Notes: generated by a model not told the origin, from the letters alone. Counted from the stretch's first letter, positions 8,447 through 17,040 are shown. The stretch: 64,000 bases of DNA from Actinomadura darangshiensis (GCF_004349235.1 NZ_SMKY01000009.1:1-64000), one strand, 5' to 3'. Translations and numbers: made by a program.

Positions 8447-11154
8447 AGGCCGAAGAACTCCTCGGGGTGCTCCAGCAGCGGCGGCAGGTCCTCGGCCGTC
8501 AGGGTGATCAGCTCCTGCCTGCTGGGCGGCTCGGCGGCCGCGCCGTCCTTGCTCCACTCGGCGGTGACGGCCGCCGAGGCGACGCGGTCCGCCTGGTTCG
8601 CGACGGCGACGTCCAGCATGTTGCGCATCAGGCGGCCGTTGCCGAAGGACGCGCCGCGCGGCGCCCCGCGCAGCATCGTGCGCAGGACCTCCTCGGTGCC
8701 GGCCGCCAGCTCGAACCCGTCGGCGCCGGCGAGCTGCCCGAACACGGTGATCAGCTCGTCGTCGCTGTAGTCGGGGAAGTGGATCTGCTTGGGGAACCGC
8801 GAGTCCAGGCCCGGGTTGGCGACCAGGAACTCGGCCATCTCCTGCTGGTAGCCGGCGACGACCACGACGAGGTCGTCGCGGTGGTCCTCCATCAGCTTGA
8901 CCAGCTCGGCGATCGCCTCGTGCCCGTAGTCGCCCTTCAGCGGCGACTGCGTCAGCGTGTACGCCTCGTCGATGAACAGGACGCCGCCGATCGCGCGCTC
9001 CACCAGCCGGCGCGTCCGGGGCGCGGTCTGCCCGATGTACTCGCCGACGAGGTGCGCGCGGGACGCCTCCACCAGATGCCCGGACGACAGCACGCCGAGC
9101 CGCTTGTAGATGCGGCCGAGCAGCCGCGCCACCATCGTCTTGCCGGTCCCGGGGTTGCCGGTGAACACCATGTGCCGGGTCGGCGGCGTGATCGTCAGGC
9201 CGGACTCGCTGCGCAGCCGCGCCGCGTGCGTCCCGGCGACCAGCAGCGCGATCTCGTGCTTGACGGTCTCCAGGCCGGTGAGGTCGCGCAGCTCGGCGAG
9301 GGGGTTCCCGGCGGACTGCGCGGTGTCCAGCGCGGCCGGGACGTCCTGCTTGCGGACGACGGCCCCGGCGCCGTCCTGCGCGCGCTCCCGCGCCGCCGCG
9401 ACGGCCTGGTCGGCGAGATGCGGCGCCAGCCGGGCGTTGCGGAGCGTCTGCATCGGCGGCGTCGCGGCCAGCAGCGCGCCCGCCGCCTCGACCGCCGGCC
9501 GGGTGCCGCGGGCGCCGCGGGCCGCCAGCGCCCGGCGGAACAGCTCGGCGTGGCCGGCCGCGGTGAACGGCCGGGTCCGCGCGATCCGGAACCGCTGCGG
9601 CAGCACCGGGTTGATCTCGCGGATCCGCTCCTCGCCGCCGGCGTCGCACAGCGCCACGAGGTGCAGGTCGGGGTGGACGGCGAGGAGCCGGTGCAGCTCG
9701 GCCGCCAGGGCCTCGCCGTTGCCGGGGTCGGTGACGATGCCGTCCAGGCCCTCGATGATGAGCAGCCGGTCGCCGGCGCAGTCGCGGGCGTCGGCGTGCA
9801 GCTTGGCGACGGCGTCCGACAGGCGCTGCCCGCTGAACAGGTTGTCGGTGATCCAGTGCGGGTCGCGGCCGAGCGCGAGCGCGGTGCCGAGCTCCTGCGC
9901 GGCGTCCCGCTTGCCGGTGCCGTCCGGGCCGCTGATCAGCAGCCGGACGGGTGCGCCGCCGCTGGTCAGCTCCTCCAGCGCCGCCGTCACCTCGGGCTGG
10001 TCGACCAGCGACGTGGCGAGCTCCGCGCGGCCGCCCGCCGGCTGCCCGTCCGCCTGCCGCCCGGACGTCCCGCCGTCCGCCGCGGGCGTGCTCGGCAGCG
10101 TCTCGGTGAGCGGGTTGACGACGCGGCGGCGCGGCGCGTAGAGACGGCGCAGGTCCGTCTGGAACTGGCCGACCGGGATCCACTCCGCCTTCGGGAACCA
10201 CGGATCGCCCGGCAGCCCCTGCACGACCGCGATGAACCGCATCGCCATGTCGAGCCAGCCCCGGCACGCGTCGGCGGCGCCCGCGACCAGCGCCCGGACG
10301 AGCCACGACCGGGTCCGCTCCTGCCACGCGCCCGCCTTGAACCCGCGGCGCTCGGCGGCGAACCGCAGCTGCAGCTCGCCGTAGCGGTCCTCGCCGAGCG
10401 CGACCGCCAGCTCGGCCGGGATGTGCTCCATGCTGCCCTGCAGCAGCAGATGGATCAGGTGGACCTCGACGCTCTCCTCACGCGGCGCCGCCTCCATCAG
10501 GCGTTCGAAGCAGGCGAGCAGCCCCGCGCACACCCACTCCAGGTAGCCGACCGGGCCGAGCAGCTCCGGCACCGCCGCGACGATGTCGTCGCCGGCGTGC
10601 GCGTGCCAGTGCTCCCGCAGCTCCATCTTCGGCAGGTTCATGTCGCAGGCGGGCGGGTCGTCGTACAGCCGCAGCAGCGCCTTGCGGCGCTCCTCCAGCG
10701 GCTCGACGCCCTCCAGGACCGACAGGCAGTCGCGGGCCAGCTCGATCGCGAGCTCCCGGTCGGGCGCCTCGATGAGCCAGTCCACCGGTGGCCGCCACCG
10801 GCCACCCGGCGCGTCCCACCGGGTCATCCGGGTGCTGAGCGGCCCCGGGTTGACCAGGTGCCGCTGCAGCAGCCGCTCCGGCAGCTGCGACCACGACCCC
10901 GCCTTGATCGCGCCGCCGCCCGGCAGGAACGCCAGCATCCCGAAGATCTCCGCGGTGACGAGCGACGCCGGCAGCGTCAGCAGCTTGTGCTCGTCGGTGG
11001 TCAGCTCCACGGCCCGCGGGTCGGCCGCCAGCCCGTCGATCCGGGCCGAGATCTCCTCGAACAGCCCGTCCGGCACACGCCACGGACCGTGCGAGTAGAC
11101 GTCGAGCACCGGCTCGTCGGTGAGCAGTAGCTCCAGATGCTCCGGCAGCCGCAA
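8437..11154 (-). CDS. Large protein with two AAA+ modules (CbxX/CfxQ type)
   Basis: About 905 residues if it starts at TTG 11154, which has GGGGAG six bases upstream; the frame is open to 11232 but without a ribosome site. Residues 1-370 form a leucine-rich helical region I cannot assign. Two ATPase modules follow. The first has a Walker A GPDGTGKRD near residue 409 but an unusual Walker B ending in LIIEGLDG. The second is a canonical CbxX/CfxQ AAA+ domain with Walker A GNPGTGKT near 665, Walker B LFIDEAYTL near 725 and a sensor region RFPKQIHFPDY. Such AAA+ proteins remodel or activate partners. EccA of type VII secretion shares the C-terminal module, but no ESX genes are nearby. Confidence 0.82.
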   Translation of the reverse strand: MRLPEHLELLLTDEPVLDVYSHGPWRVPDGLFEEISARIDGLAADPRAVELTTDEHKLLTLPASLVTAEIFGMLAFLPGGGAIKAGSWSQLPERLLQRHLVNPGPLSTRMTRWDAPGGRWRPPVDWLIEAPDRELAIELARDCLSVLEGVEPLEERRKALLRLYDDPPACDMNLPKMELREHWHAHAGDDIVAAVPELLGPVGYLEWVCAGLLACFERLMEAAPREESVEVHLIHLLLQGSMEHIPAELAVALGEDRYGELQLRFAAERRGFKAGAWQERTRSWLVRALVAGAADACRGWLDMAMRFIAVVQGLPGDPWFPKAEWIPVGQFQTDLRRLYAPRRRVVNPLTETLPSTPAADGGTSGRQADGQPAGGRAELATSLVDQPEVTAALEELTSGGAPVRLLISGPDGTGKRDAAQELGTALALGRDPHWITDNLFSGQRLSDAVAKLHADARDCAGDRLLIIEGLDGIVTDPGNGEALAAELHRLLAVHPDLHLVALCDAGGEERIREINPVLPQRFRIARTRPFTAAGHAELFRRALAARGARGTRPAVEAAGALLAATPPMQTLRNARLAPHLADQAVAAARERAQDGAGAVVRKQDVPAALDTAQSAGNPLAELRDLTGLETVKHEIALLVAGTHAARLRSESGLTITPPTRHMVFTGNPGTGKTMVARLLGRIYKRLGVLSSGHLVEASRAHLVGEYIGQTAPRTRRLVERAIGGVLFIDEAYTLTQSPLKGDYGHEAIAELVKLMEDHRDDLVVVVAGYQQEMAEFLVANPGLDSRFPKQIHFPDYSDDELITVFGQLAGADGFELAAGTEEVLRTMLRGAPRGASFGNGRLMRNMLDVAVANQADRVASAAVTAEWSKDGAAAEPPSRQELITLTAEDLPPLLEHPEEFFGLYL

Positions 11155-11239
11155 CGAACACTCCCCAAGAAGGCGCAAAAGAGGGGTACAGCTTATGTTT
11201 TCCCGGCCTGTGCTGTGGTGCCCGCGGCACACCTGGCGG

Positions 11240-12169
11240 TCAAGGGCGGCGCAGCGCCTCCACGGCCATGCGGGCGGCGGTGCCGATGACGGCGTCGGCC
11301 TGGGGGAGGACGGCCGTGGGGAGCAGGGACCGGGTGAAGACCGCCACGGCGTAGCGGGCGCCGTCGGGGTACTCGACGGCGCCGACCTCGTTGCGGAGGG
11401 TCGGGAGGGTGCCGGTCTTGCCGCTGACGACGACGTCGTCGTAGGGGAAGCCGGACGAGAGGCGGTGCGGCCAGACCTGGAGGCCGAACAGCCGCCGCAT
11501 CGCCGCGCAGCCGTCCGGCGGCGCGGCCTCGTCCCGCCAGATCATCGACAGCAGCCGGGTCATGTCGCGGGGCGTGCTGCGGCTGGTGCGCAGCGGGTCG
11601 AGGGCGCGGAGCCGGTTCATGACGCCGGGCTCGTCCAGCCTGGCCCACACCTCGGCGACGCTGCCCGCCCCGGCGTCGGTGAGCAGGGACTCGTGCAGCC
11701 CGCGGCCGTCGACCTCGATGACGGTGTCGCGGAGGCCGAGCGCCGCGGCCGCCGCGTTGACGGCGTCCAGGCCGACCCGGTCCATGACGGCGTCGGCGGC
11801 GGCGTTGTCGCTCACGGTGATCATCAGGCAGGTGAGGTCGCGCAGCGACATGCGCACCTCGTCCAGCAGCGCCGACACCCCGGTGGATCCGGCGGTCCGC
11901 TCGTCCGGGCGGAGCGTGACCTGCTCGGACGGGTCGAGCACGCCGCCGGCGGCCTGCCGGTGGAACGTGACGAGCAGCGGCACCTTGAACACCGACGCGA
12001 GCACGACGGGCTCGCCGGCCGCGACCGCGACCTCCCGCCCGGTGTCCATGTCGACGACGTGCAGGAACCCGGTGACGCCCGCGGACCGGAACTCCGCCCT
12101 GATGCGCTCCGCCACGTCCGTCGTGCGGGCCGTCCGCGGGGGGCCGGCCCCCCGGTTCGCTTCGCTCAT
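11240..12169 (-). CDS. Beta-lactamase-like serine protein without signal peptide (BlaB-like)
   Basis: 309 residues with the penicillin-recognising motifs of class A enzymes: Ser59-Val-Phe-Lys62, Ser120-Asp-Asn122 and Lys251-Thr-Gly253. A possible general-base glutamate is Glu160, in a context E-x-x-L-T instead of the usual E-x-x-L-N. There is no signal peptide, Tat motif or membrane anchor, so the protein should stay in the cytoplasm. It follows the LysR gene with an ATGA overlap. In Streptomyces cacaoi, the LysR protein BlaA and the cytoplasmic penicillin-recognising-like protein BlaB together control beta-lactamase induction. The gene pair here has that layout, so a regulatory role is my preferred reading. 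A true cytosolic hydrolase is the alternative. Confidence 0.75.
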   Translation of the reverse strand: MSEANRGAGPPRTARTTDVAERIRAEFRSAGVTGFLHVVDMDTGREVAVAAGEPVVLASVFKVPLLVTFHRQAAGGVLDPSEQVTLRPDERTAGSTGVSALLDEVRMSLRDLTCLMITVSDNAAADAVMDRVGLDAVNAAAAALGLRDTVIEVDGRGLHESLLTDAGAGSVAEVWARLDEPGVMNRLRALDPLRTSRSTPRDMTRLLSMIWRDEAAPPDGCAAMRRLFGLQVWPHRLSSGFPYDDVVVSGKTGTLPTLRNEVGAVEYPDGARYAVAVFTRSLLPTAVLPQADAVIGTAARMAVEALRRP

Positions 12170-13128
12170 GCGAGGAAACCCGACGACGGCCGCGGGACGA
12201 CGCGGCGGGCGGGGACGGCGTCGAGCAGGGTCATGCCGGCCGCGCCGCGCAGGACCGCGGTGGCGACGGTGGTGAAGTCGGCGATCGCGCGGGCGTGCTC
12301 GGGGTCGCCGGCCCGCCGCCAGGCGCACGACGTCCGCCAGACGAGGGGTTCGCCGGCCAGCGGGCGCCACGTCACCCCGGCGGTGTCGTCGGTGCGCGGG
12401 ACGAGGGCCACCGCCGTCCCCGCGAGGACGAGCCCCAGCGCGAACCCCGGATGCCGCGCCTCGTGGACGGCCGCGGGCCCGTAGCCGTGCCGGCGGCAGC
12501 CCGCGAGCAGCTCGTCGTACGCGCCGGGCGCCTCCTCGCGGGGCGGGACGACCAGCTCCCGGGCGCCGAGGTCGGCCAGGTGCACCTCGGGGGCCGCGGC
12601 GAGGTCCCCGGCGGCGGGCAGCAGCACCCCGAGCGGCCGGCCCAGCATCGGGCCGAGCTCCAGGTCGCGGGTGTCGCACGGATGCCGCACGACGCCTGCG
12701 TCCAGCGCGCCCTCGGCGAGCGCGCGGATCTGCTCGCCGGTCCCCGTCTCGCGCAGGTCGAGCCGCAGCTCCGGGCGGCGCTCCCGGAACGCGGCGATCA
12801 GCGCGGCGACGATCGGGCCGCCGAGGTCGCTCGGCAGTCCGGCGCGCACCGTGCCGACCTCGCCCAGCCGGGCCCGCTCGGCGACGGAGTACACGCGGTC
12901 CACGCGGGCGAGGATGTCGCGGGCCTCGTCCAGCAGGATCCCGCCCGGCGCGGTGAGCCGCACCCGCCGGCTGGACCGGTCGAACAACCGCACCCCGAGC
13001 TCCCTCTCCAGCCGCTGGATACGCTGGCTCAGCGGCGGCTGGGCCATGCCGAGGCGCTCCGCCGCGCGGCCGAAGTGCAGTTCCTCGGCGACCACGACGA
13101 AGCATCGCAGATGCCCCACCAGATTCAC
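12166..13128 (-). CDS. LysR-family transcriptional regulator (BlaA-like)
   Basis: About 320 residues from GTG 13128; GTG 13119 is also possible, and the open frame upstream to 13347 is not LysR-like. The N-terminal winged helix-turn-helix is clear: HLRCFVVVAEELHFGRAAERLGM, then a recognition helix in PPLSQRIQRLERELG. An effector-binding domain follows from about residue 90. The gene is divergent from the penicillin-binding protein gene and coupled by ATGA to the BlaB-like gene. A 17-bp motif shared by the two outward promoters of the locus (13167-13183 and 15931-15947) is its likely binding site. It probably activates transcription in response to beta-lactams or cell-wall fragments. Confidence 0.85.
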   Translation of the reverse strand: MNLVGHLRCFVVVAEELHFGRAAERLGMAQPPLSQRIQRLERELGVRLFDRSSRRVRLTAPGGILLDEARDILARVDRVYSVAERARLGEVGTVRAGLPSDLGGPIVAALIAAFRERRPELRLDLRETGTGEQIRALAEGALDAGVVRHPCDTRDLELGPMLGRPLGVLLPAAGDLAAAPEVHLADLGARELVVPPREEAPGAYDELLAGCRRHGYGPAAVHEARHPGFALGLVLAGTAVALVPRTDDTAGVTWRPLAGEPLVWRTSCAWRRAGDPEHARAIADFTTVATAVLRGAAGMTLLDAVPARRVVPRPSSGFLA

Positions 13129-13166
13129 GACCAGCGATGATACCAATCCGGATATCCCTCCGACAT

Positions 13167-13183
13167 CGATATCAATCTTGGAC
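13167..13183 (+). promoter_or_regulatory. Putative LysR operator fused to -35 of the penicillin-binding protein gene
   Basis: The sequence CGATATCAATCTTGGAC combines a near-palindrome, ATCGATATCAAT (from 13165), with a -35 element TTGGAC. The same 17-mer with a single base change occurs upstream of the beta-lactamase gene at 15931-15947 on the other strand. An operator directly upstream of the -35 box is the normal position for a LysR activator. A weak -10 (TGTTCT, 13202-13207) lies 18 bases downstream. Confidence 0.65.
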
Positions 13184-13240
13184 TTTCCGGGCGTCGGCTG
13201 GTGTTCTTGTGCCTTCATCGAGGGGGAAGGGAGTTCGACG

Positions 13241-14890
13241 ATGCACCGATCCCGTGTGCTCGCCGTCGCCGCGGTCGCGGTGGCGGTCGTGATCGTGGGG
13301 GCGGGGGCGGTGTGGTTCCTGCGCGGCGGAGACGACCCGGAGGACACCGCGAAGCGCTACCTCGCGGCCTGGACCGGCGGCGACTACGCCGCGATGAAGG
13401 CGCTGACCGACGGGGCGCCCGCCGACTTCGAGGCCCGGTTCACCAAGATGCGCGACGATCTCGGCGCCACCGGTCAGCGGTACGCCGTCGCCTCCGTCGG
13501 CCGTGCCAAGGACGACCGCGCGGGCGGGGCCTACAGCGCCGAGGTGGTCCTCGCCGGCAGCCGGACCTGGAAGTACGACGGGTCGCTGCCGCTCGTGAAG
13601 AAGGACGGCGACTGGCTCGTCCAGTGGTCGCCGCAGGTCCTGTACCCCGAACTCAAGGAGGGGCAGCAGCTGCGCGCGTCGCGCTCCTGGCCGCCCCGCG
13701 CCGCCGTCTTCGCGGCGGACGGCACCGACCTGAGCGCCTCGCCGTCCGGGTCGGCCCAGCAGCTCGCCGGGCCGGTCGGGCCCGCGTCCGCCGAGCTGGC
13801 GAAGCAGGTCGGCGCCCCGTACCGCAAGGGTGACCCGGCCGGCGCCGACGGCCTGCAGAAGCAGTACGAGCGCCGCCTCGCCGGCACGCCCGGCCTCGCC
13901 GTCCAGATCGTGGACGCCCAGGGCAACGAGGTGAAGACGCTGCAGCGGTTCGGCAGCTCCGAGGGCAAGGCGGTGGACACGACCATCGACCCGAGGGTGC
14001 AGGCCGCCGCGGGCAAGGCCATGACGGACGCGAACAAGCCGGCGTCGATGGTGGCGCTGCGCCCGTCCACCGGGGAGATCCTCGCCGTGGCGAACAAGCC
14101 CGGCGGCTACAACCGGGCGCTGATGGGCCGCTACCCGCCGGGTTCGACGTTCAAGGTCGTCACCGCCGCCGCGCTCGTCGCGGGCGGCATGTCCCCGGCC
14201 ACGAAGGTCGGCTGCCCCGCCACCACCGCGATCGGCGGCCGCTCGTTCCACAACTACCAGCACGAGGACTTCGGGTCGATTCCGCTCCGCGAGGCGTTCG
14301 CGCACTCGTGCAACACCACCTTCGCGCGCCTCGCCGTCGACAAGCTCGGCGAGAAGCGGCTCGCCCAGGTCGCGTCCCAGTTCGGGTTCAACGCCCCCCT
14401 GATCACCGGGCTGCCCGCCGTCCGGGCCGCGTTCCCCGACACCAAGGACGACACCGCCTTCGCGTCCGCGTCCTTCGGCCAGGGCGAGGTCCTGACCAGC
14501 CCGCTCAACATGGCGAGCGTCGCCGCCGCGGCGGCGGACGGAACCTGGCGGTCGCCCCGCCTGGTCGACGCCGCCCTCGCCGCGCAGGCCGCCGACGCCG
14601 GGGGACGCAAGCCGGAGGCGCCGAAGAAGCTGGAGCCGGCGGTGAAGAACGCCCTGCACGCCCTGATGCCTGCCGTGGTCAGCGAGGGCACCGCGTCCGG
14701 CGTCGGGTTCCCGTCCGGCACGGCCGGCAAGACCGGCACCGCCGAGTTCGGCGAGGGCGACAACCCGCCGACCCACGCGTGGTTCATCGGCTACCGCAAG
14801 GACGTCGCCTTCGCCGTCATCGTCGAGGGCGGCGGCACCGGCGCCGAAGCCGCCGCCCCCATAGCCGCCAAGTTCCTCCGCGCCCTCTGA
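13241..14890 (+). CDS. MecA-type penicillin-binding transpeptidase
   Basis: 549 residues from ATG 13241 (GGGAG seven bases upstream). An N-terminal membrane anchor (about 7-27) is followed by an NTF2-like MecA_N domain (about 32-145). A shortened linker and dimerisation region follow, then a class B transpeptidase domain. Catalytic motifs are Ser302-Thr-Phe-Lys305, Ser356-Cys-Asn358 and Lys497-Thr-Gly499. It cross-links peptidoglycan outside the membrane. MecA_N proteins include low-affinity, beta-lactam-resistant enzymes such as PBP2a; resistance here is inferred from the setting between two beta-lactamase-type genes and a LysR gene. It ends at a strong hairpin shared with the convergent beta-lactamase gene. 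Confidence 0.9.
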   Translation: MHRSRVLAVAAVAVAVVIVGAGAVWFLRGGDDPEDTAKRYLAAWTGGDYAAMKALTDGAPADFEARFTKMRDDLGATGQRYAVASVGRAKDDRAGGAYSAEVVLAGSRTWKYDGSLPLVKKDGDWLVQWSPQVLYPELKEGQQLRASRSWPPRAAVFAADGTDLSASPSGSAQQLAGPVGPASAELAKQVGAPYRKGDPAGADGLQKQYERRLAGTPGLAVQIVDAQGNEVKTLQRFGSSEGKAVDTTIDPRVQAAAGKAMTDANKPASMVALRPSTGEILAVANKPGGYNRALMGRYPPGSTFKVVTAAALVAGGMSPATKVGCPATTAIGGRSFHNYQHEDFGSIPLREAFAHSCNTTFARLAVDKLGEKRLAQVASQFGFNAPLITGLPAVRAAFPDTKDDTAFASASFGQGEVLTSPLNMASVAAAAADGTWRSPRLVDAALAAQAADAGGRKPEAPKKLEPAVKNALHALMPAVVSEGTASGVGFPSGTAGKTGTAEFGEGDNPPTHAWFIGYRKDVAFAVIVEGGGTGAEAAAPIAAKFLRAL

Positions 14891-14891
14891 C

Positions 14892-14952
14892 GTTGACTTG
14901 CGGCGTGCGTTGTTCTGATGCGCTCCATAACAACAACACGCCGCAGGTCAAC
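14892..14952. terminator. Long hairpin between convergent genes (bidirectional terminator)
   Basis: A 16-bp stem with one G-T type mismatch (14892-14907 with 14937-14952) encloses a second short stem, GTTGTT with AACAAC. The hairpin sits exactly between the stop codons of the penicillin-binding protein and beta-lactamase genes and overlaps the latter. There is no clear T-run. It probably ends or protects both transcripts. Confidence 0.65.
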
Positions 14953-15898
14953 GGAGGGCGCGGGCCAGGACTCGGGCGGTTTGGGCTATCGCCTTGTCGT
15001 CGGGGTCGGCGTCCGGGGCCGGCTTGTTGGTGGTGATCACGATGATCAGGGGGGCGCCGGACTTCGGGTAGGCGATGGCTATGTCGTTGGCGGTGCCGTA
15101 GGTGCCGCCGGTGCCGGTCTTGTCGCCCACCGTCCAGCTCTTCGGGAGGCCGGCGCGGATGCGCTCGTCGCCGGTCACGGTGGCCTTCATCCAGTCGATG
15201 AGCCGCTTGCGGTCGGCGGGGACGAGGACGCCCCCGACGGTGAGGGCGCGCAGGTCGCCCGCCCAGGGGCGCGGTGCGGTCGTGTCGCGCTGCTCGCCCG
15301 GCTTCCAGTCGTTGAGGGCGGTCTCCCAGCGGTCACTGCGGCTGACCCTGTCGCCGATCGAGCGGAGGAAGGCGGTGAGGCCCGCGGGCCCGCCGATCTG
15401 CTTCAGCACCAGGTTCCCCGCGGTGTTGTCGCTCTGGGTGATGCCGGCGTGGCACAGGTCGGCGACGGTCATGCCGGTGTCCACGTGCTTCTCGGTGACG
15501 GGGGAGTAGTCGACCAGGTCGTCCTTCGTGTAGTGGATCACCCGGTCGAGCAGGCCGGGGTCGCTCTCGCGCGCCTTCCGCAGGACCGCGCCGCACGCCA
15601 TCGCCTTGAACGTGGACGCGAACGGGAACGACTCGTCCGGGCGGTGCGAGACCGAGCGCCCGGTGCCGGTGTCGATCGCGAACGCGCCGATGCGCTCGTG
15701 GTGGGTCGCCTCAAGGCGGGCGATCTGCTTGGTGACCTCGGCCTGCGCCGGGTCGGGGGAGCCGATCCTGGACGTGTTGCTCTGCGGCGCCGCCTTCTGC
15801 GCGGCCGGGCTCGCGCCGCAGGCGGCGGCCCCGGCGAACGTCGACAGGGCGAGAACGGCGACGCCGAGCCGCCGGACATGGGGTGCGTGAGTGGTCAT
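14948..15898 (-). CDS. Class A beta-lactamase, lipoprotein type
   Basis: 316 residues. The signal peptide ends in GAAAC, so Cys27 may be lipidated; the lipobox is imperfect. The class A residues are complete: Ser95-Thr-Phe-Lys98, Ser156-Asp-Asn158, Glu192-x-x-Leu-Asn196 and Lys260-Thr-Gly262. Cys102 and Cys149 lie seven residues after and before the serine motifs, the spacing of the Cys77-Cys123 disulfide of TEM-type enzymes. It hydrolyses beta-lactams outside the membrane. The promoter carries the same 17-bp motif as the penicillin-binding protein gene. No ribosome site precedes ATG 15898, and the -35 position would place the transcript start close to the ATG, so the mRNA may be leaderless. 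Confidence 0.92.
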   Translation of the reverse strand: MTTHAPHVRRLGVAVLALSTFAGAAACGASPAAQKAAPQSNTSRIGSPDPAQAEVTKQIARLEATHHERIGAFAIDTGTGRSVSHRPDESFPFASTFKAMACGAVLRKARESDPGLLDRVIHYTKDDLVDYSPVTEKHVDTGMTVADLCHAGITQSDNTAGNLVLKQIGGPAGLTAFLRSIGDRVSRSDRWETALNDWKPGEQRDTTAPRPWAGDLRALTVGGVLVPADRKRLIDWMKATVTGDERIRAGLPKSWTVGDKTGTGGTYGTANDIAIAYPKSGAPLIIVITTNKPAPDADPDDKAIAQTARVLARALR

Positions 15899-15930
15899 GC
15901 GGGAGAGGAGACCAGAGGCGCGAACACGAT

Positions 15931-15947
15931 GTCCAATATTGATATCG
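15931..15947 (-). promoter_or_regulatory. Putative LysR operator and -35 of the beta-lactamase gene
   Basis: On the minus strand this reads CGATATCAATATTGGAC, identical at 16 of 17 bases to the element before the penicillin-binding protein gene. The TTGGAC end lies 32 bases before the ATG, which fits a -35 box for a transcript that begins at or next to the start codon. The -10 region is not well conserved. Confidence 0.65.
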
Positions 15948-16005
15948 GGCGCCAGATGATATTCGTTCGCATATTTATCGGCTTTGACCTCGTCTGATTG
16001 GGCTG

Positions 16006-17040
16006 TCACAACCAGTTGCGCCGCTTGAAGATCAGGTAGAGCCCGACGCTGCAGACCACGATGACGACCGTGCTGACGATGAAGCCGGAGTGCGCGGAGA
16101 ACCCCGGATACGGGACGTTCTGCCCGTAGAACCCGGTGACCGCGGTCGGCACCGCGATGATCGCCGCCCAGCTGGTGACCTTCTTCATCACCTCGTTCAT
16201 CCGGTTGCTCTGCAGCGCTAGCCGCGTGTCGAGCAGGTCGGCGATCAGGTCGCGCAGGCCGTCCGTCCATTCGGCGACGCGCAGCGTGTGGTCGTAGACG
16301 TCCTGGAAGTACGGGACGAGCGGCGCCGGGACGACCCGCAGGTCGCGGCGCAGCAGCGTGTTGAGCACCTCCCGCATCGGCACCGCGACCCGGCGCAGCG
16401 CGGCCAGGTTCTTGCGCAGCCGGTAGCTGCGGCGCTGGATCTCCTTGACCGGGAACACGTCGTCGAAGACCAGGTCCTCGACCGCGTCGGCCTCGTCGTC
16501 GAGCGCCTGGACGGCCTCCAGTTGCAGATCGACGACCAGGTCGAGCATCCCGTAGAGGAGGAACGCGGCGTTCGGCTCGCCGAGCCCGGCGTCGGGGCTC
16601 TCGTCCCAGCGCCGGATCAGGGCGTCGACGTCGAACCCGCGGTCCTGCCGGACCGTGACGATGGCGCGCTCGGTGAGGAACGCCGAAACCTCGTGCATGA
16701 CCAGCTCGCCGTCGTCCACTTGCGGGACGTAGACGTTGAGGAACGCGTACCCGTCGTAGCGGTCGAGCTTCGCCCGCTCGTGCCGGGAGACGGCGTCCTC
16801 CACGGCGACGGGGTCGAGGCCCAGCTCGTCGCTGATGACGCGCAGGTCCTCGTGGCGCGGGCCGCACAGGTCGAGCCAGACGACGACGTCCGGGCGCGCC
16901 AGGTAGTCGCTCACCTTCGCGACCGGGAAGCCCTGTGCCTCGATCTTGCCGCCGCGCCAAGCCCGGGTCCGCGGTGGCGCACTGCCGATCCGGTTCCCCG
17001 GCTCACCTTCGACATCGGTTTCGGACGGATGGGATCCCAT
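16006..17040 (-). CDS. corA: CorA-family divalent cation transporter
   Basis: 344 residues, preceded by GGAGG five bases before ATG 17040. It has a long cytoplasmic alpha/beta and helical funnel domain and two C-terminal membrane helices (about 283-303 and 314-336). CorA channels carry magnesium, and some relatives cobalt, nickel or zinc, as pentamers. The pore-loop signature after the first helix reads YGQNVPYPG, so the usual GMN is GQN here. The C-terminal tail ends in basic residues (FKRRNWL), as is normal. The gene stands alone between the beta-lactamase and LacI genes. Confidence 0.9.
   Translation of the reverse strand: MGSHPSETDVEGEPGNRIGSAPPRTRAWRGGKIEAQGFPVAKVSDYLARPDVVVWLDLCGPRHEDLRVISDELGLDPVAVEDAVSRHERAKLDRYDGYAFLNVYVPQVDDGELVMHEVSAFLTERAIVTVRQDRGFDVDALIRRWDESPDAGLGEPNAAFLLYGMLDLVVDLQLEAVQALDDEADAVEDLVFDDVFPVKEIQRRSYRLRKNLAALRRVAVPMREVLNTLLRRDLRVVPAPLVPYFQDVYDHTLRVAEWTDGLRDLIADLLDTRLALQSNRMNEVMKKVTSWAAIIAVPTAVTGFYGQNVPYPGFSAHSGFIVSTVVIVVCSVGLYLIFKRRNWL

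Noticed and set aside
7315-11130. 1271-codon plus-strand frame across the amidase and AAA+ genes
   Set aside because: Shadow of the amidase in its first part and antisense to the AAA+ gene in the rest; no start signal or domain.
8437-11154. EccA of a type VII secretion system
   Set aside because: The C-terminal AAA+ module is similar, but no EccB-E, Esx or PE/PPE-like genes are nearby and the N-terminus lacks the expected repeats.
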